A stretch of DNA of 64,000 nucleotides from Rhabdornis inornatus (GCA_013397075.1 VWZS01004848.1:256877-320876); one strand, 5' to 3'; shown: positions 48,906 through 62,832, counted from the first letter of the stretch. Notes: a model not told the origin generated them from the sequence alone. Made by a program: numbers and translations.

Positions 48906-49972
48906 AGTCATAATGGCTCCGCAAATGAAACTGAACAATAATGAGGATGATGATTCATCTAGCATGGAGGTGACATTGAGGTTAAGTCAGTCCACACCCT
49001 GTGTCAAAATTTCTTCCATAGAGAAAAAAGATTGGTCATTGTCATAGGAAGCTCTCTTCTAATGTAAAGAGAAGGCCAGATATTCAGACTTTTTAGACAA
49101 GTCTGCTACCTTCCTGGGGCCCAGGTTAAAGTTGTGATGAGAAATCTTCCTATCCTAGTGGAGCCCCCAGTTTGCCATCCATTACTGATGTTTCAAGTGG
49201 ACAGAAATGAAGTTGCAAGTCCAAGGGTAATCAAGAGGGATTTCAGGGCCTTGGGATAACTAGTTGAGGGATCAGGGGCACAAGTGCCCCCCTCTATCCT
49301 TCTAGTTGTAGTGAATGATGTGAGAAGGAGCAGGAAGAACTACCAGGTCAATCCCTGGCTCGAAGTGTCCTGGTGGCCAAGAAGGCCAATGGCATCCTGG
49401 CCTGTATCAGGAATATCATAGCCAGCAGGATCAGGGAAGAAGGGATTTTCCCCTTTTACCCAGCCTGATGAAGCCATACCTCCAGTCCTCTGTCTTGTTT
49501 TGGGCCCCTCATTTCAAAAAAGACATTGCGATGCTGAAGCATGTCCAGAGAGGGGCAATGGAGTCTGGAGCACAAGTGGCTGAGGGAGCTGCCTTTCTTC
49601 AGTCTGGAGAAAAGGACTTTGAAGGGACACTTATCACTTTCACACTTTCCACAATTACATGAAAGCAGTTTGTAGCCAGGTGGGGTTCAGTCTCTTGTCC
49701 CGGGTAACAAGCGAGAGAAAAAGTGGAAATGGACTCAAGTTGCTTCAAGGGAGGTTTAGATTGGATATTAGGATAAAAAAAAGTCACAAAGAATGTTGTC
49801 AAGCACTTAAACAAGCTGCCCAGAGGAGTGTGGGGTCTCCATTGCTGGAGGCACTTAAAAGATGTGTAGATGTGGGTTAGTGGTAGATTTGAAAGTGCTG
49901 GGGTAACTGTTGTGATCAATAATCTTAGAAGTCTCTACTAAACTAAGTGATTCTACCATTCCATGATTCTGA
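48906..49972 (+). mobile_element. CR1 LINE with ORF1 esterase fragment joined to ORF2 tail
   Basis: Plus-strand element in two parts. From about 48906 to 49365 a mostly single frame (two stops, near 49063 and 49257) reads an acidic/Ser-rich linker (NNNEDDDSSSM), basic KISSIEKK, a VIGSSLL block, CYLPGAQVKVV, HPLLMFQV and IKRDFRALG, then GSGAQV and VVNDVRRSRK. I match this to the SGNH/GDSL esterase-like domain known in CR1 ORF1. The usual GDS of block I reads GSS here, so the catalytic neighbourhood is altered. From 49366, one base out of frame, comes the ORF2 C-terminus: VLVAKKANGILACIRN, then frame-shifted counterparts of the later blocks, ending CCATTCCATGATTCTGAAA. The RT domain in between is missing. 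Confidence 0.75.
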
Positions 49973-52900
49973 AAGACATAAAAATATCATATGCACTCTG
50001 CAGAAGCAGTAAATTGGACAGTAGTAGTTCTGAAAACAACTGTATATGTAAGAGTCATTTATACGCTTTCCATACAGTGTGGTATAAAAAAAATAAACTC
50101 ATTTTTAAGGCATGCTTGCAAAATCCATTAACTCTTGCAGCAGAAAATAAAAGCACTGTGGTGTATGATCGAAGTGTGACGATCTTTAAAAAATTACATA
50201 AAATACTAAGAAAGACATTACAAAGAAGATACTGAGATACAGACTGGAGAGTGCTCAAAGAAAAGATACAATCATTTCAAAGTGAATGGAAGTCTAATTG
50301 TGCCTCTATGGTAATTTTTCTTGAATTAAAGAATTTATTCATATTATTTTTAAGCATTTGTATAACTACTTTGCATTAAAGCATGGTATAAATATATGAA
50401 AACATACATATATAAAATTCTAAAGTATTTAAGATCCAGTATAAGAAGGTCCCATAAAAAGCACAATTTAGATATCATTGTTTTGATTTAGAGTTTTTAT
50501 ATTCAGACAAGAAAGCCACAAAAATATCGTTATAAAAAGACTCCTTCTTTTCCTACAATTTCATTTGTGTATGTTCAGAAATTATTAATTAAGGTGATTC
50601 ATTTGCTTTATATTATACATGCAATTATTTTTATATGCAATTATTTTTCATGTTACATGTTGCCATGTTTTACTTTATGTCAGTTCCTTATTCATTTCTT
50701 CTGCTGTTTCAAAAATAATTTATATGTATTATGGCTCCTAACAGTTTAAAATATTTGGAAGCACCAATTTGGATTGCTTCATCATGTAGATTTATAGGGG
50801 CAGTATAAAAATGATAAAAGCCAAGTTAGGTTTAACAGCTGAAGGAAAAAACCCCAGCTTTCCTAGGAGGAAATAGACTTCTATTGAAGGAGTTCAATAG
50901 GTTTCTGTGTTAAATGGAATTCAGATGAACATTTCCATGTCCTGAACCCTCTAACTAAAAATTAATAGCCCATTACATCATATCCCAATATGATAAGTCA
51001 CAAATTGCCAGGGAGATAGGCAGCATGACTCAATAGTTTTTTTCCATGTCTAATTTGTAAGACTGATGTTATTATCAATATACTCTGAACAAGTGGGGTT
51101 AGGGGATGTTAGAACCATATGTGAGCTATCACCTCACTCCCCTACAGACTGGTGAAGTGCTTTGCTGAACCAGGGCTTGATGCTTTCAGCCTTGTTAACC
51201 TGCAGGGTAAGAGCCCTGGGAGGATAAGGATCACTTCTGAACTCAGGCAACTGCTGAATTTTTAATGAAGTAACTGCTAGACAGAGAGGTTTGAAATCTG
51301 GATTTGTTTCATTAATATTGTAGCTGACAATATTTTTTCCTATGCTACCGTTCTATACTCCAAATTTCTCTGAATGGACTACTTTAATGGTTCTGTCAGT
51401 TTGATACCCTCTTCATTTTTTTTTTTTTAAATATAAGAAAGAAAAACTGAGTAAAGGAAGACTGAAGTTCAGCTTTTTCTGAGCACCAAAAAAAGCACAT
51501 TTTTTTCATTAAATACTATAATTCAGGGTTTGTTATTATTAGATTTAAAAAAAAAAATATTTATTTTTATTTGAGTTTCATTTTATTTAAATTATTTCAA
51601 CTTTCTGGTTTTCTTTTTTTTATTAGAAGCAGTCCTTGAATAAAAGTGTTGTGTTTGGTAGCTTAAATATTGGTATATTAAATCTACAGTCAAGAAACAG
51701 GTCAAAATATAGGTACAATTTAACTGGCAACTTGGCCTCATAAGAGACAGTACTGATTCCACCTCTCTGACTCATATAACACCTATGATTGTTATTTATG
51801 GGAGATTAGCCACTTCTCGGAAACACAATGACTATACGTCTATTTTGCAGTTTTATGACCCACTATATTTTCAGAGCAGCATGATGATGTTAATAAAGAT
51901 GCCCAACAATTCTCTCTGCAGTAGGTCTGTATGGTCTTGTATAGACACAAAGATCAGACAAGCTGCTCAAGTCAGAAAAAATGGTGGAGGCAGAAGCAGG
52001 ATTAGGAGACAAGACTGAAACCTAATAAGCATGGACTTACTTGGCCAACTAGAAGTCTCTCCTTTCACAACATTTGCTTACAAAACCTATACTGCTGTTC
52101 CTAAACCCAGATGAGGGTTTTAAGCACAAAACCAAAGCCAAAGCTATTTTTATGTCTTCTGCCTAATATAGGGAGACATTCCAAAGTACCATTCTACATC
52201 TAATTTTAGTAGTGGGGTATAATTCCACAGAATCACTTTATGTGGTATTCAGAGTGTCCAACAGCTTCAACTCTCTCATGGAACATTTCCAATAAAATGC
52301 ACCAATATTATCTACAAAAATGTGCTTTTATTTATTTTATGCAAAACATAGAATCAGTTTGTTTTTGCGGAAGTGTAATTTATGATGTGAGTTACAAACA
52401 TAACAGTAAACTTATTTCTATTCAATTAAATATCTGGGAGATCTGGGTCACTGAAGGTGATAATTAATTCAAGTCACTAATATGTCAACAGTCATTAAGG
52501 CAGAAAGGAGGTTCACTCTCTTATATTACCTCAAGTTTTGGAGATATGCACTATTCAGACATTTATTTTAAAAACTATAACTTAGTCATTTTATTCACAG
52601 ATTAGACATCATCATTTCTGAGCTGATACCAAATAAGATGTAGAAAGAGATGGCAACACTCTGCACAGTTGGCAATTTAATTACCTGGGCGTCATATGAG
52701 CTTTTCTTTAGCACTAAGGAAGCATTTCAGGGAGGGCAGAACTGACCTTCAAAGAGTCCTTAGAAACCCCAGTAAAATTATTTTTGTTGGGCTCTCCAAA
52801 AACTGTGCATTCTCATGTAGATGGTTGTCCTGCTTCCTCAACACTGATTCAGATCAAGCCTTTTCTTGTCTCTGCAGATTGTTTTTAGAAGTCTTTTTTC

Positions 52901-55889
52901 AATAGCACTAAAATAAATTGCTGGCATGACATTTATATCTCTCCTACTGCTTTAATCTTCCCATAACTCTCTTGAAATAGAACAAGGAAGGGGGAAGGTG
53001 CCCTCAAATTAATGTGTTTTTCAGTGCTCCTTTTTATAATGTTTATTTGGCCATAAACTTTGTATTAAGAATGATTATTTTTTCTACTTGATGATAATTT
53101 CAACATATTTTTTTACCTTTTGGCCTAATTTTTGCAGTGAATTTAGTTCTCATGAAAATTCCTGAGTTAATCACTTAGAGACTGAATTACACTAATTCAC
53201 TCACAGGCTCCAGAAAGCTGTAGTGTAGAACAAAATATTCAAGTCATTAGCAATCCCCTGTCCCCTTCTACATCCTCTTTAATTAAGTGATTCCTCTCAA
53301 AAGATAATAGAGATTGAGGTAATCCAGTGTTTTTGCAGCAGTTGTGATTGTGGAAACAATTCACAGTGGGAGCTCTGAAAAGGAAAACTCCAATGGGATA
53401 CGGCTGTGAGGGAACCAGGGGAGAGGGAGATAAATGTTACCGTCCTGCCACCAAAAAATTATTTACATAGCCCTGGACTGTTTTGTACCTGCTAGTGTCT
53501 ATCAATTTCCTCCGTGGAAATGAAGGGATAAGAGAGAGAGAAGAAAGTGCAAAAGAAAGGTAAACTAATTGATTGAACAGTAGATTTCTAGGAAGCTTAG
53601 GAAGGGCTCACACTGATAGGTGACATGACATCAAGATCTACTGTGATGTATTAAACATCTCTCCCACAGGCTTTCCTCTCAGCAGTGTTGTAACTGTGAA
53701 AGGTGGCCAATAATTTAAAGTAAACAGTCCCTTCTACTTTGGGAGATTTTATTTGTCTGGCACTGTACCAGCCCCTGAAAATGCAGTGAGACATTCAGGA
53801 GAGAAAGGGATGAGGCTGGCACACAGGTGGGTATGAGTCTTGCCCCTTTCATCTGCTACACCCCAGCCACTTTTCACCTCTATGATCCAAATCAAATGCA
53901 AACCCTTTGAGATGGTTTTTTGAAGATAAAGAGTTATGTTATCCTTTCCTTTGCAGAAGAGAAAATGGAGGACAAAATACTTCTTCAAGTGCTATTTTGT
54001 GTCAGTGTTTCCGTGCACTTTAACTGGTAGAAGAAACAAAAGAACCTTCAAAATTAAATATACTACCTGATAATTGAACATGTTTTGCGGTAATCTAACC
54101 CTTTATTCGAAGTTGTATATTAAGATTACAGGGTGAATCCTCTTTGTCAGATGTAGAAAAACACTGAAGAGTTTCCTCTTTCCACTGCAAAAGTTTTTCA
54201 GTTGCTAACAAAGAACTGTTAATGAATAATAAATCAATATAGTCACTCAGATAGCCAAAGTATGGCTTTATGTATGAGAATGTCTTTCACTGAAACTGTT
54301 TTTTAATGAGAAATGACCCTCAAAGATTCAATGTAGAATACTACATTACAATGTATTTCCACACAGCAAAATATTAATAAGTTATACATTGCATTTTACA
54401 GTTTCATGATAGTTACAATATGTACACATTTTTAACTTATATTTTAGTTTTTCATATACTTAGCCCCATTCAAATTATAGATGTCAAAATATGATTAAGA
54501 GAGGCATTTTTTCCCCAAACATTTTCATGCTGAGCACAGCAGTTAAAGTAATTGCTTCTCTCTCTGGAAGAAACATGTGGGTTCTTAAATTCTAAAGTAA
54601 TAGACACCTTCTTCAGACTGAAATAATATGGCTTTCCTCAGGAGGGAAAATTGCTGTGCCATGGAGAAGGTTAATCTCCTCTGAAAGCTGTTCCAGTTTG
54701 GAATTCTGACAGTTTTCATGGATAAAATTCTCCTTGAAAATCAATATAGGACAGGGAGGAGATGACAGTGTGCAGAGTGCCCTTCACCTTTCAGCATGGC
54801 CCTTGCAGCAAATTCTGCTGTGGTTTGCATCTTACCCATGCAGGTATCTCTGAGTATGTGAACATTCAAACTCATTATACAGTTGTTGGTGCAGAATGTT
54901 TGGAATGCATGTAAGGGTCTGAGCACCCATCCCAGACAAAGTTTTTGTCTTGCTAAACTGTCCCTGTGACGACAAGATGTAGCTCATGAGCTGGGGTTCC
55001 AGTGCCACCTTTGAAATAACTGTATTACATTCATGTCTGGAGGGATGGAGTTTGGCACAAGTTCAGAGGTAACTGCACAGCATAGGCAGGTGAATAAACA
55101 TGTGCACAGTTCTCCAGAGACAGGAGTAGAACATAGAGTTAACCTCAATTAGACCATGTCCCAAGCATCTTAAAAGAGGCTATAGAAAGAAACATGATCT
55201 TGCTTGGAACCTTCAACACCAGCCCTTCCTCTGGAGATTCATGTGTACATATATATATTAGCCAGCAACCAAACAAGAAACAATACCTTATCTGGAAATG
55301 TTACTGAAAGAAACAAAAAGAAATTGACAACACCATGTTGATTGGTGATTAGAGAATATGCAGATGTAATTTGGTCCCTTGCCTGAGACTGTGCTAAAAC
55401 ATATCTGTTTTAAGAAGGAGCATTTTCATGAGGTTTTAAGATATTTTGTATATCAGATATAGCTGGATATACTCTCAGACTCTTTTTTTTTTTTTCTTTA
55501 AAGATAGGCCACTGCTTAAGATGAAATTCTACGTCAGCTGGATCAAAATAAGGATGGGTAATAATAAGACAAAATATAGCCATCAGACGTAATGGTCATA
55601 ACACTTGCTATAAGGTCTTTTTTGCTGATCTTTTTTTTTCCAGGGCTGCTTGAGTATTTTATTTAAACCACAAGAGGAAGTGAATACCATTATCACTGGA
55701 TAAAAGAGAGAATCTAGGCCACCTGGGAGATGGAAAGTAACATGTTTGCTTCTGCTGAGTAGCCAACTCATTGTATGATAGTCCTCCTTTGAGTTGATCT
55801 TTGCTTTCTGTGATCCCTGGGCTAATGCATACAAGCCATACAACATCATCATCTCTTAAATACATTGGAGGAGTGCAGACTGCTCTGAG
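49973..55889. other. Unique AT-rich DNA, no gene seen
   Basis: About 6 kb without a recognised interspersed repeat. Short T-runs lie near 51418-51428 and 55482-55495, and another near 51546-51556 reads as A. The part at 53270-53560 is richer in GC than average, non-repetitive, and holds TTAATTAAG and GATAA words. Confidence 0.4.
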
Positions 55890-55955
55890 AAAAAAAAAAA
55901 GAAAATCAACTACAACAAAAAAGAAAAACCCAAAACAAAACAAAAAAGAAAACCA
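55890..55955. repeat. A/C-rich tract
   Basis: About 65 bases of A-rich sequence with AAAC and AAAAC units, A+C on the plus strand. A 148-codon minus-strand frame spanning it (55659-56105) is rich in Phe and Val because of it. Confidence 0.88.
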
Positions 55956-58900
55956 CAAGAGAACTTCTAGTACAACTTTAACAATTGTAATGAATGACAA
56001 TGAGGTAGTATATATTGGAGAAGCTAAATGGAAAACAGAATTAATCATAATTTCAGTGGTAGCTATATGAAAGCTATATTTGGCTACAAGCCTTTTTCTA
56101 GACACCCTGACAAAGTAAATGATACTGGCTGGCCTGTACCTGCAGGAAAGTAGAGAAGAGGGAAAGGGAAGAAATTTTAAAAAGCAGGATTTAAGTATAA
56201 TTATTTATTTATTTGTGAAAACTTGTTCATAATTGATTACATGTTTGCATCATTATGCAGACACTGTTTTGTTGCCTATTTTGAGACATTTTTTGTTCTC
56301 TCTTGCAGAATTGAGAACATTGTAACATTTTTAGTTACTTTAGAGGACTTCAGCAAATTAACTGCTACTTAATATAGGAGTGTAGTTTATGCATTTCTTG
56401 TGGTTTAAAAAGTGGAGGGCAATCTTTGGCACATGTTTGCATCACTATAAAAGAATTGAGCAAAGCAAGATTAATGCAAATTAGGCATTATTGTGCTGAG
56501 AGGCATCTACTTCTAACAATGTTCAGTGTAATGAAGGGTGAATGTTGTGCATGATTAAACTAGTAATATACAAACAATAGCTCAAATAAACAAAGCATAA
56601 ATTTAGAATGTGATTTTCTTCTCCCACACCCTCCAATTCCCCCCAGTAAAAAGAACATGAGGAAATGAAGAGAACAGCAGGTAGGGACAGAACTAAGAAT
56701 ATGTACCTCACTACTCAAAACAGAGCTATTAGAGAGGAAAATGAACCCAAAATGTTATTTATGGTCTAGTGATAGACCCAGTAATCAAAAATGGGCTTCT
56801 ATGAAGTTTAGGTACAGCTTGGAGCTGGTGTAACAATTCAGCTTAACAACCATTAAGCACAGAGCTGCACACAGGTCTGAGGTATCCTTCTCAGGGTTTC
56901 TTGTTGTTTTTGTTTACATGTGTAAGCCAAAGCTGGTTTCCTTTCTTCTATGATTCCTTTACAGTAAACAGAGAAAAATATCAATTCCAGAAGTAAGTTC
57001 ACATAAATGGCCTTAGACACTCCATAGAAGTGCCTCTTTATTTCTGCTGACTGCAGAATAAAAGGTTGAGGACTATGTCAGACTGCAACAAGTAACACCT
57101 TCCAGTTTGAAGGAGGCAAGATTAATCCCTTAGGCTCTGATATCAAATTAAATCTGCCATGTAAATGACTAAAGAGGTATTGTCTGGTCTTGTAATGACC
57201 TCAATACATACCGATTCTTCTGATTCTTCTGTCAATAAGAATTGGTTCAGACTAGACACATAAAGAGTAGGGCCGAGGAAGAATCTCTTTATCAGTCTCA
57301 AATCTCTGAATTATTCAGTCACAGAGATTTTAAACCCAGAGCTTCCAACCTTTGGTTTATATACAAACTAGTGAGTGTTAAAGCAATTTTCTCTGGTCAG
57401 AGAACCTTGTAAAGTTATATCTAAAAGCTAAAACTTTATATGAATTCCAGTGGTATCAGTACCATTCAAACATGGCACTTCAGTGGTCTTGTCAATAAAG
57501 TTTACAAAGTTACTAAATAAGGATTTCTTTGGATTAGGTTTTAAAAATTCTATTCTAAAATTTTACTTTTTTGATTAGGAAAATTAAGGATTTCTTGATT
57601 TTTCTTCTACAATTTAAGTAGTAGTTTAAGTAATGCTCATTTTCATTTCATTTGTTTCCAGAAATAGGATGTGTTGTTTAATTATACCTAAGAAATTGTA
57701 TGTTGAGCAACACCAATGTCAAAGATTTGTTTCTTCTGCAATCACAGAAAAAAAAATTATTCTTATTTCCTGCAGCAACACAGACCCTTGTTATTTCAAT
57801 AAGCCTTTCCCTCATTCACTGAATATAAAAGGCTCTGATGCTTTCTTTTGCTCCAAGTGAGGGAGTGGGAGCCCTGCCCTGAAATCCTTGTCTGATTTCA
57901 CCAGAATTAAGCAGTCCGATAATTTTGGACATCTTAAAGATAAAATGAGCCGAATCTGAGTTCCAACAGTATTCTCTTTATGGAGGAGTTGCCCTCTATT
58001 TATTGCAAGGGCTGTTTATATAAATGCTTTAGTTGGGTTTAGGAGTTAATCTTAGAAACAAATCTTCCAGTTGTTCTAATTTTTTATGTACTTGTGCTGT
58101 CATTGTTGAGAGGTACTGGAGTGCATGAGCTGGATACCTTTCTGATGAAACTAAATAAAAAGACACATGCCAGGAGCACATGCAGATTCCTACAGCCATT
58201 AATGGGCATTCAGACTAGAGCTAATCCTAAATACTCCCTTCTCCCCCCACCTTCTCTCTGCCCTGAAACATGTGCAGAATGCACATTGGGTCCTCAGTGC
58301 TGTTTCTCTACGGGGTTTCACTGCAGGTCTTCTCTATGTACTGCACAGCCTGCTCTGGCAGACATAACTTCGATCGCCTGATGTTTTCTCCCTTGCTCGT
58401 CTTTTAATGGTACTAATGAATTTTGAAAGAGATATTTTTCTTGGACAAAATTATTTAGCTCCATTTTTCTCATACTATACACTGGGTTTTATGTTCCTTC
58501 CTCTTCACACCCTATTTTTTTTTAATTCTCTTTTTCATTTAACTATAATTAAATTCAAAGAAAATAACATGATTTTTTATAAATATAATACAAATACAGA
58601 TTGCAAATTCTTCCAATAAAAATTATTCTGTATCTTCTTTTCCATTTAATATGTGGCTAGGTTTGAATGATATCCCACTTTGAACTGTCTTTAGATAGTT
58701 AGACATGAATAAATTATCTCCAAAAAACTCATGCCACAACTTGAGCTCCTCAAAGCCCAAACCAGTTCAAGACTCTGAATCGGTATTCCACCTTATTTTT
58801 CCATTTGAATTTCAACAAATAATCTGTCTTAATCTATATTATCATCATTGTTCTAATACTCAAGAAGAGACAAAATCCTATGAGAAACACCAGTTTTTTA

Positions 58901-59000
58901 GATTCTATGCAAGTAAAATTCTTCTTTTGCTTTGCACAAAGTAAATATTTACTTTATCATCACACGACAAAATTTTATAAAATTGGAGTTGGTTTTCTTT
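55956..59000. other. Unique DNA, no gene seen
   Basis: A 95-codon plus frame at 58094-58381 is Cys/Pro/Ser-rich near its end but has no clear motif or splice context. Otherwise nothing stands out. Confidence 0.4.
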
Positions 59001-59057
59001 ATCCATATCAATTAATTAATTTTATCCAATCAATTAATGAATCCAATCAATTAATTA
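59001..59057 (+). promoter_or_regulatory. Small array of ATCCAATCAATTAAT units (homeodomain-type words)
   Basis: Two adjacent 17-base copies, ATCCAATCAATTAATGA (59024-59040) and ATCCAATCAATTAATTA (59041-59057), differ at one base pair or so. A third, looser copy with ATCAATTAATTAA starts at 59001. Each holds CAATCAATTAAT, which combines PBX/HOX-like ATCAAT and ATTA cores. A regulatory role is inference only; a small tandem duplication in AT-rich DNA would look the same. Confidence 0.3.
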
Positions 59058-62000
59058 TTTGCTATCAACATTCAAAGAGCTGAATGTATTTTCACATACA
59101 GAAAAGCCTATTTTCTATTCAGAGAGTAGATGTACTGCTCTAAAAAGCCCACAAAGAAGTTTTTCAAGCACTTGACTGACTTTCATGTCATATTTTCATA
59201 GATAGAAGTCTTGATTTTCAGTTAATAAGTATATAATAATCTGATGTATCACAGTTCTAAAGGAGATTTTTTAACTGGCCTGCTGCTTTTCCCTGAGAAA
59301 CATGGAACTTTAGTTATATATACTACTTTTCATTCAGATTAAGCTCAAGGAGAAAAATCTGGAAATCGTTAGAAGGCTGGTGGTTAGCGGAAATTAAGAA
59401 AATTGTGTGGAAATACCCGTAGTATAAGGAAGAGAATAGAGAAATTAAGAATGACATATTCCCTCAATTTCAAATTTTGAGTGATAAACTGTATAGTAAG
59501 GCTATAGCCTAGTATGTCTCTGATGGATAGGTGGAGTGATAACTTTTGTTTCTTTTCGGAAACTGGGTTGTGTTACCTAAATATTAACAACCTGTGCATT
59601 CTGGAACTGGCAAATACAGCCAGGCTCAGTGTTTTATGAACACACTGCTCTAGTTTAGTCAATATGCATATTCGTATTAATTAACTCTACAGGGGATTAA
59701 GGATTAACCATATCAGTGTTAGAAACTGAGGAGATCCTTGATGATAGTATTTTAGTTACTTCTTTTGAAAACAAAGAAATATTTTGTTTACAGATGACAC
59801 ACGAGCACATATTAACCACTGAGTGACCTCTATAATTGAAATATTCCTATAAATAATATGGAAATATAATGGTCTTTATGATACCAGCAGGAAAGAGAGC
59901 TCTAATAATTGGGATTGAAATAGAGAATCTAAATAGATTTCTTTATTAAGCCCGATGATTTCTCCTGAGGATATGGCATTCTGAACTAAGAAATAAACTA
60001 TCAGACCTCTTAGTTTTAGCAAGACAATACAATGAAAAATTTCAGAATCACAATTATCATAGAAGTCTCAAGGACAGAAAACACTGGGAGTTATTGATCT
60101 TTGAAAAATCTGATACAGCAAATGTTTTCCATGCAATAGTGTACCCAGGAGACACAGAGTAAACATGGTGAAATAAAAACAATTATTCCAAATTTAAAAC
60201 TGAAAAAGAAAGGAAAAATTTTAGGTCAAATGCTCCCTTGACAGAAGTTTGAGTTCTGTTCATTCAGTATAATTGAGTTCAGTTCTTCCAGTTTCCAACA
60301 GTCTTTGTTCATATACGTTGGAATTCCAATCATATGGCTGTTTTCACTAAATGGGATTGTGGCCTGTTTTATCTCCAGACATTATTCTAAGATAAGCAGA
60401 AGACCATTCTGCTTTCAGATAAAGCCAGAGGATTTCCCTATATCATTATTTCTCCGCACTTAATCCTGTTGTTTGCATCTAGATGTCTCGGAATTATAAT
60501 TATTTATTAGTTTTCTTTCCTAATGTCTAGTCAATATTAGCTCAGAATGCTGATTTTGGAAGAATTAAAAACATATTTTGGAAAATTTTCTTCCTTTTCT
60601 TACTATTTATGATTGACACTTTCAAGTTTCTTGGGGATAAGAAGGTTATATGAAGGTCCTGGGCTTGTATCCCTGCTTAGTTAGCCATATCAGACAGAAA
60701 AAAGAATTCTTTTTTGTCACTAGTAAGAAGTAGTGTTAGAGATTCATATATTTACCATTGTCTGCTCAGTTGCTTATTTTTTCTCCTGAACACATCAGTC
60801 CACTTTCTCCTATGCTGCCAGAATTGCAAAGAGCAGTCAGCTTCACCCTCTTACTGCAACGATGTCCTACCAAAGACCTATCATGGATTTGATGCAGCAG
60901 ATTATTGGCTGTAAGATAAAGAGATCATAATGGGGTTAATGTAGATGCTAAATGGAGTGAAGGAAAACCCCATTTATAGGAAGAACAAAAAAAACCTCCC
61001 AACTTCTCAGTTCTTCTTAAGTCCAAAGGAATCTTAATTTTTGTGGAAGTACTGGGAATTGAATAAATATTCCATGTTTCCCCCCATATTTTATGCTTTA
61101 TATTGTCTTTAATTTTTAAAAGACAAAGAGCAAAAGAGTCTAAAAAAATGCGGCCTTGTTTTATTCTGCATGAGACATGACGTTTTAATATATCAGTTTA
61201 GAGTGTTTGTCTGTGATTTACACTTTTGAATGCTAAAATTTACTAAATTCCCAGGTTTTTCGAGAAGCTGTGGTAGAATTCCAGACTTTGATCTGAGCTG
61301 AAGCAGTGGCTTCATCTTTATAAGGAAGTTGTAATGTGTTTAAAGATCATTAGTGTGAGGGACTTGTATGAGCATATGTTCTCTTAATATTAACAAAATA
61401 ACTTCTACACTAGAACCTTTATTGTTGTTAAGTCTTAGGCTAAACAAATTAATTGCTCCATTTCTGTATTTACCTACAAACTGGACACTCTGCTAAGCCT
61501 CCTTCTACAAAAACAGTTCCCTTTAATGAAGAAAATTTAAATGCTTGATATGTTTGAAGCCTAATTAGCGTCCCTGAGATTATTAAACCTGATAATTACA
61601 TTAAACCACTTTATCAAATCAGGAAGCAGATTATTTCTACACTAAGGATGCTTTCTGGGCTTTTGTACAAGCAGTAAAGTGGCACATCATCCCTTATGTA
61701 CCTGAAGATAAACAGCAAGTGTCCAAAGTAAAAGCATAACAAACCTACATATAGAAGAAAGAGACAAAATTTTGCATGTGGAACTGAATCCATGCTTAAG
61801 CAGAAGAGAGAGTATGGGATTAGAAACATATCAATTTAGGCTCACTGGTTTTTGGAATTTCTGGTTGGTAGAAATCACTCAACATGTGTAATTGAAATTT
61901 GGCATAAACCCCTACTAATAAGCAGATATTAAGTAGCATAAAGACAGATACTGATGTTTTTTGCACATTCTAAACTTGACTAGACTCACTTTCATCCGTG

Positions 62001-62684
62001 GTGTGCAGCACTCTCTTAAATCTAATGCTAGAATTAGCATTATCAAAGAGTTTCAAAGTGCTGGATTTCTTATGCTTAAAACACTGTCCATTAAAGTAGC
62101 TAGTGTTAGAGTAGTTTCTTTAATCCTTCTCTGATCACCTAAAGACATTAATATATTTTCTCACATTGTTTTCTAAAGAGATATAAATTAAAGTATGGGA
62201 TATAAATTAAAAAATTCCTTTCTGTTGCAGCTGGTGCTCTGTTTTTCTACTGTGGAAGGAAACATTTCTGCATATGTAGTTCAATGGCTTGTTGAGATGT
62301 GATTAGTTTGTGAGTATGTCTGAAAGAATATCCACAGGTACAGAACTGAAAAAAAAAATAGAATAAACAGTTTTATGGGTACTCTTTCACGTGAGAAGGT
62401 AGTGAACAGCCTGGGACTCTGCTTTGGGGCAGGGGAGGAGTGTGAGGAGAAAGGAGTAGCAGAGAGAATATGTGATGAATGGAACCATAGCTCACATTCC
62501 CCCTACCCTGAGCTGATGAGGTGGAGGTAGACAATTCAAGAGTGAAGTTGAGCCCAGGAAGGGGTGGGGTGTTTAAGGTTTTGTTTTTATTTCTTATTAT
62601 CCTACTCTGATTTTGAGTAATATATCAGGTAATTTAGGTAACATTATTTGGTAGTATATTAAGCTAGTTTCCCCAAGTCAAGTC
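59058..62684. other. Unique AT-rich DNA, no gene seen
   Basis: About 3.6 kb without a recognisable repeat, exon or RNA gene. Confidence 0.45.
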
Positions 62685-62832
62685 TGTTTTGCCCATGGTG
62701 GTAGCTGTGAGTGATCTTTCCCTGTACTTATCTCAATGCCTTTGTTGTATTTTTCCCCATCTGTCCAGTGGAGGGATGTGATAGATTGGCTTTTGTGGAC
62801 ACCTGGTATCCAGACAAGGTCAACCCACCATA
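62685..62832 (+). mobile_element. 3-prime part of an avian retroviral LTR
   Basis: TGTTTTGCCCATGGTGGTAG, GTGAGTGATCTTTCCCTGTA, CTTATCTCAA, CCATCTGTCCAGTGGAGGGA and GTGATAGATTGGCTTTTGTGG follow, in order, the 3-prime half of a bird endogenous-retrovirus LTR. The element ends with GGTATCCAGACAAGG and TCAACCCACCA. No internal coding region is recognised next to it. The 5-prime half of the LTR is missing or too decayed to see. Confidence 0.5.

Noticed and set aside
55659..56105. 148-codon minus-strand frame, the longest overall
   Set aside because: Its central part is the translation of the A/C-rich tract at 55890-55955; flanks show no known motif.
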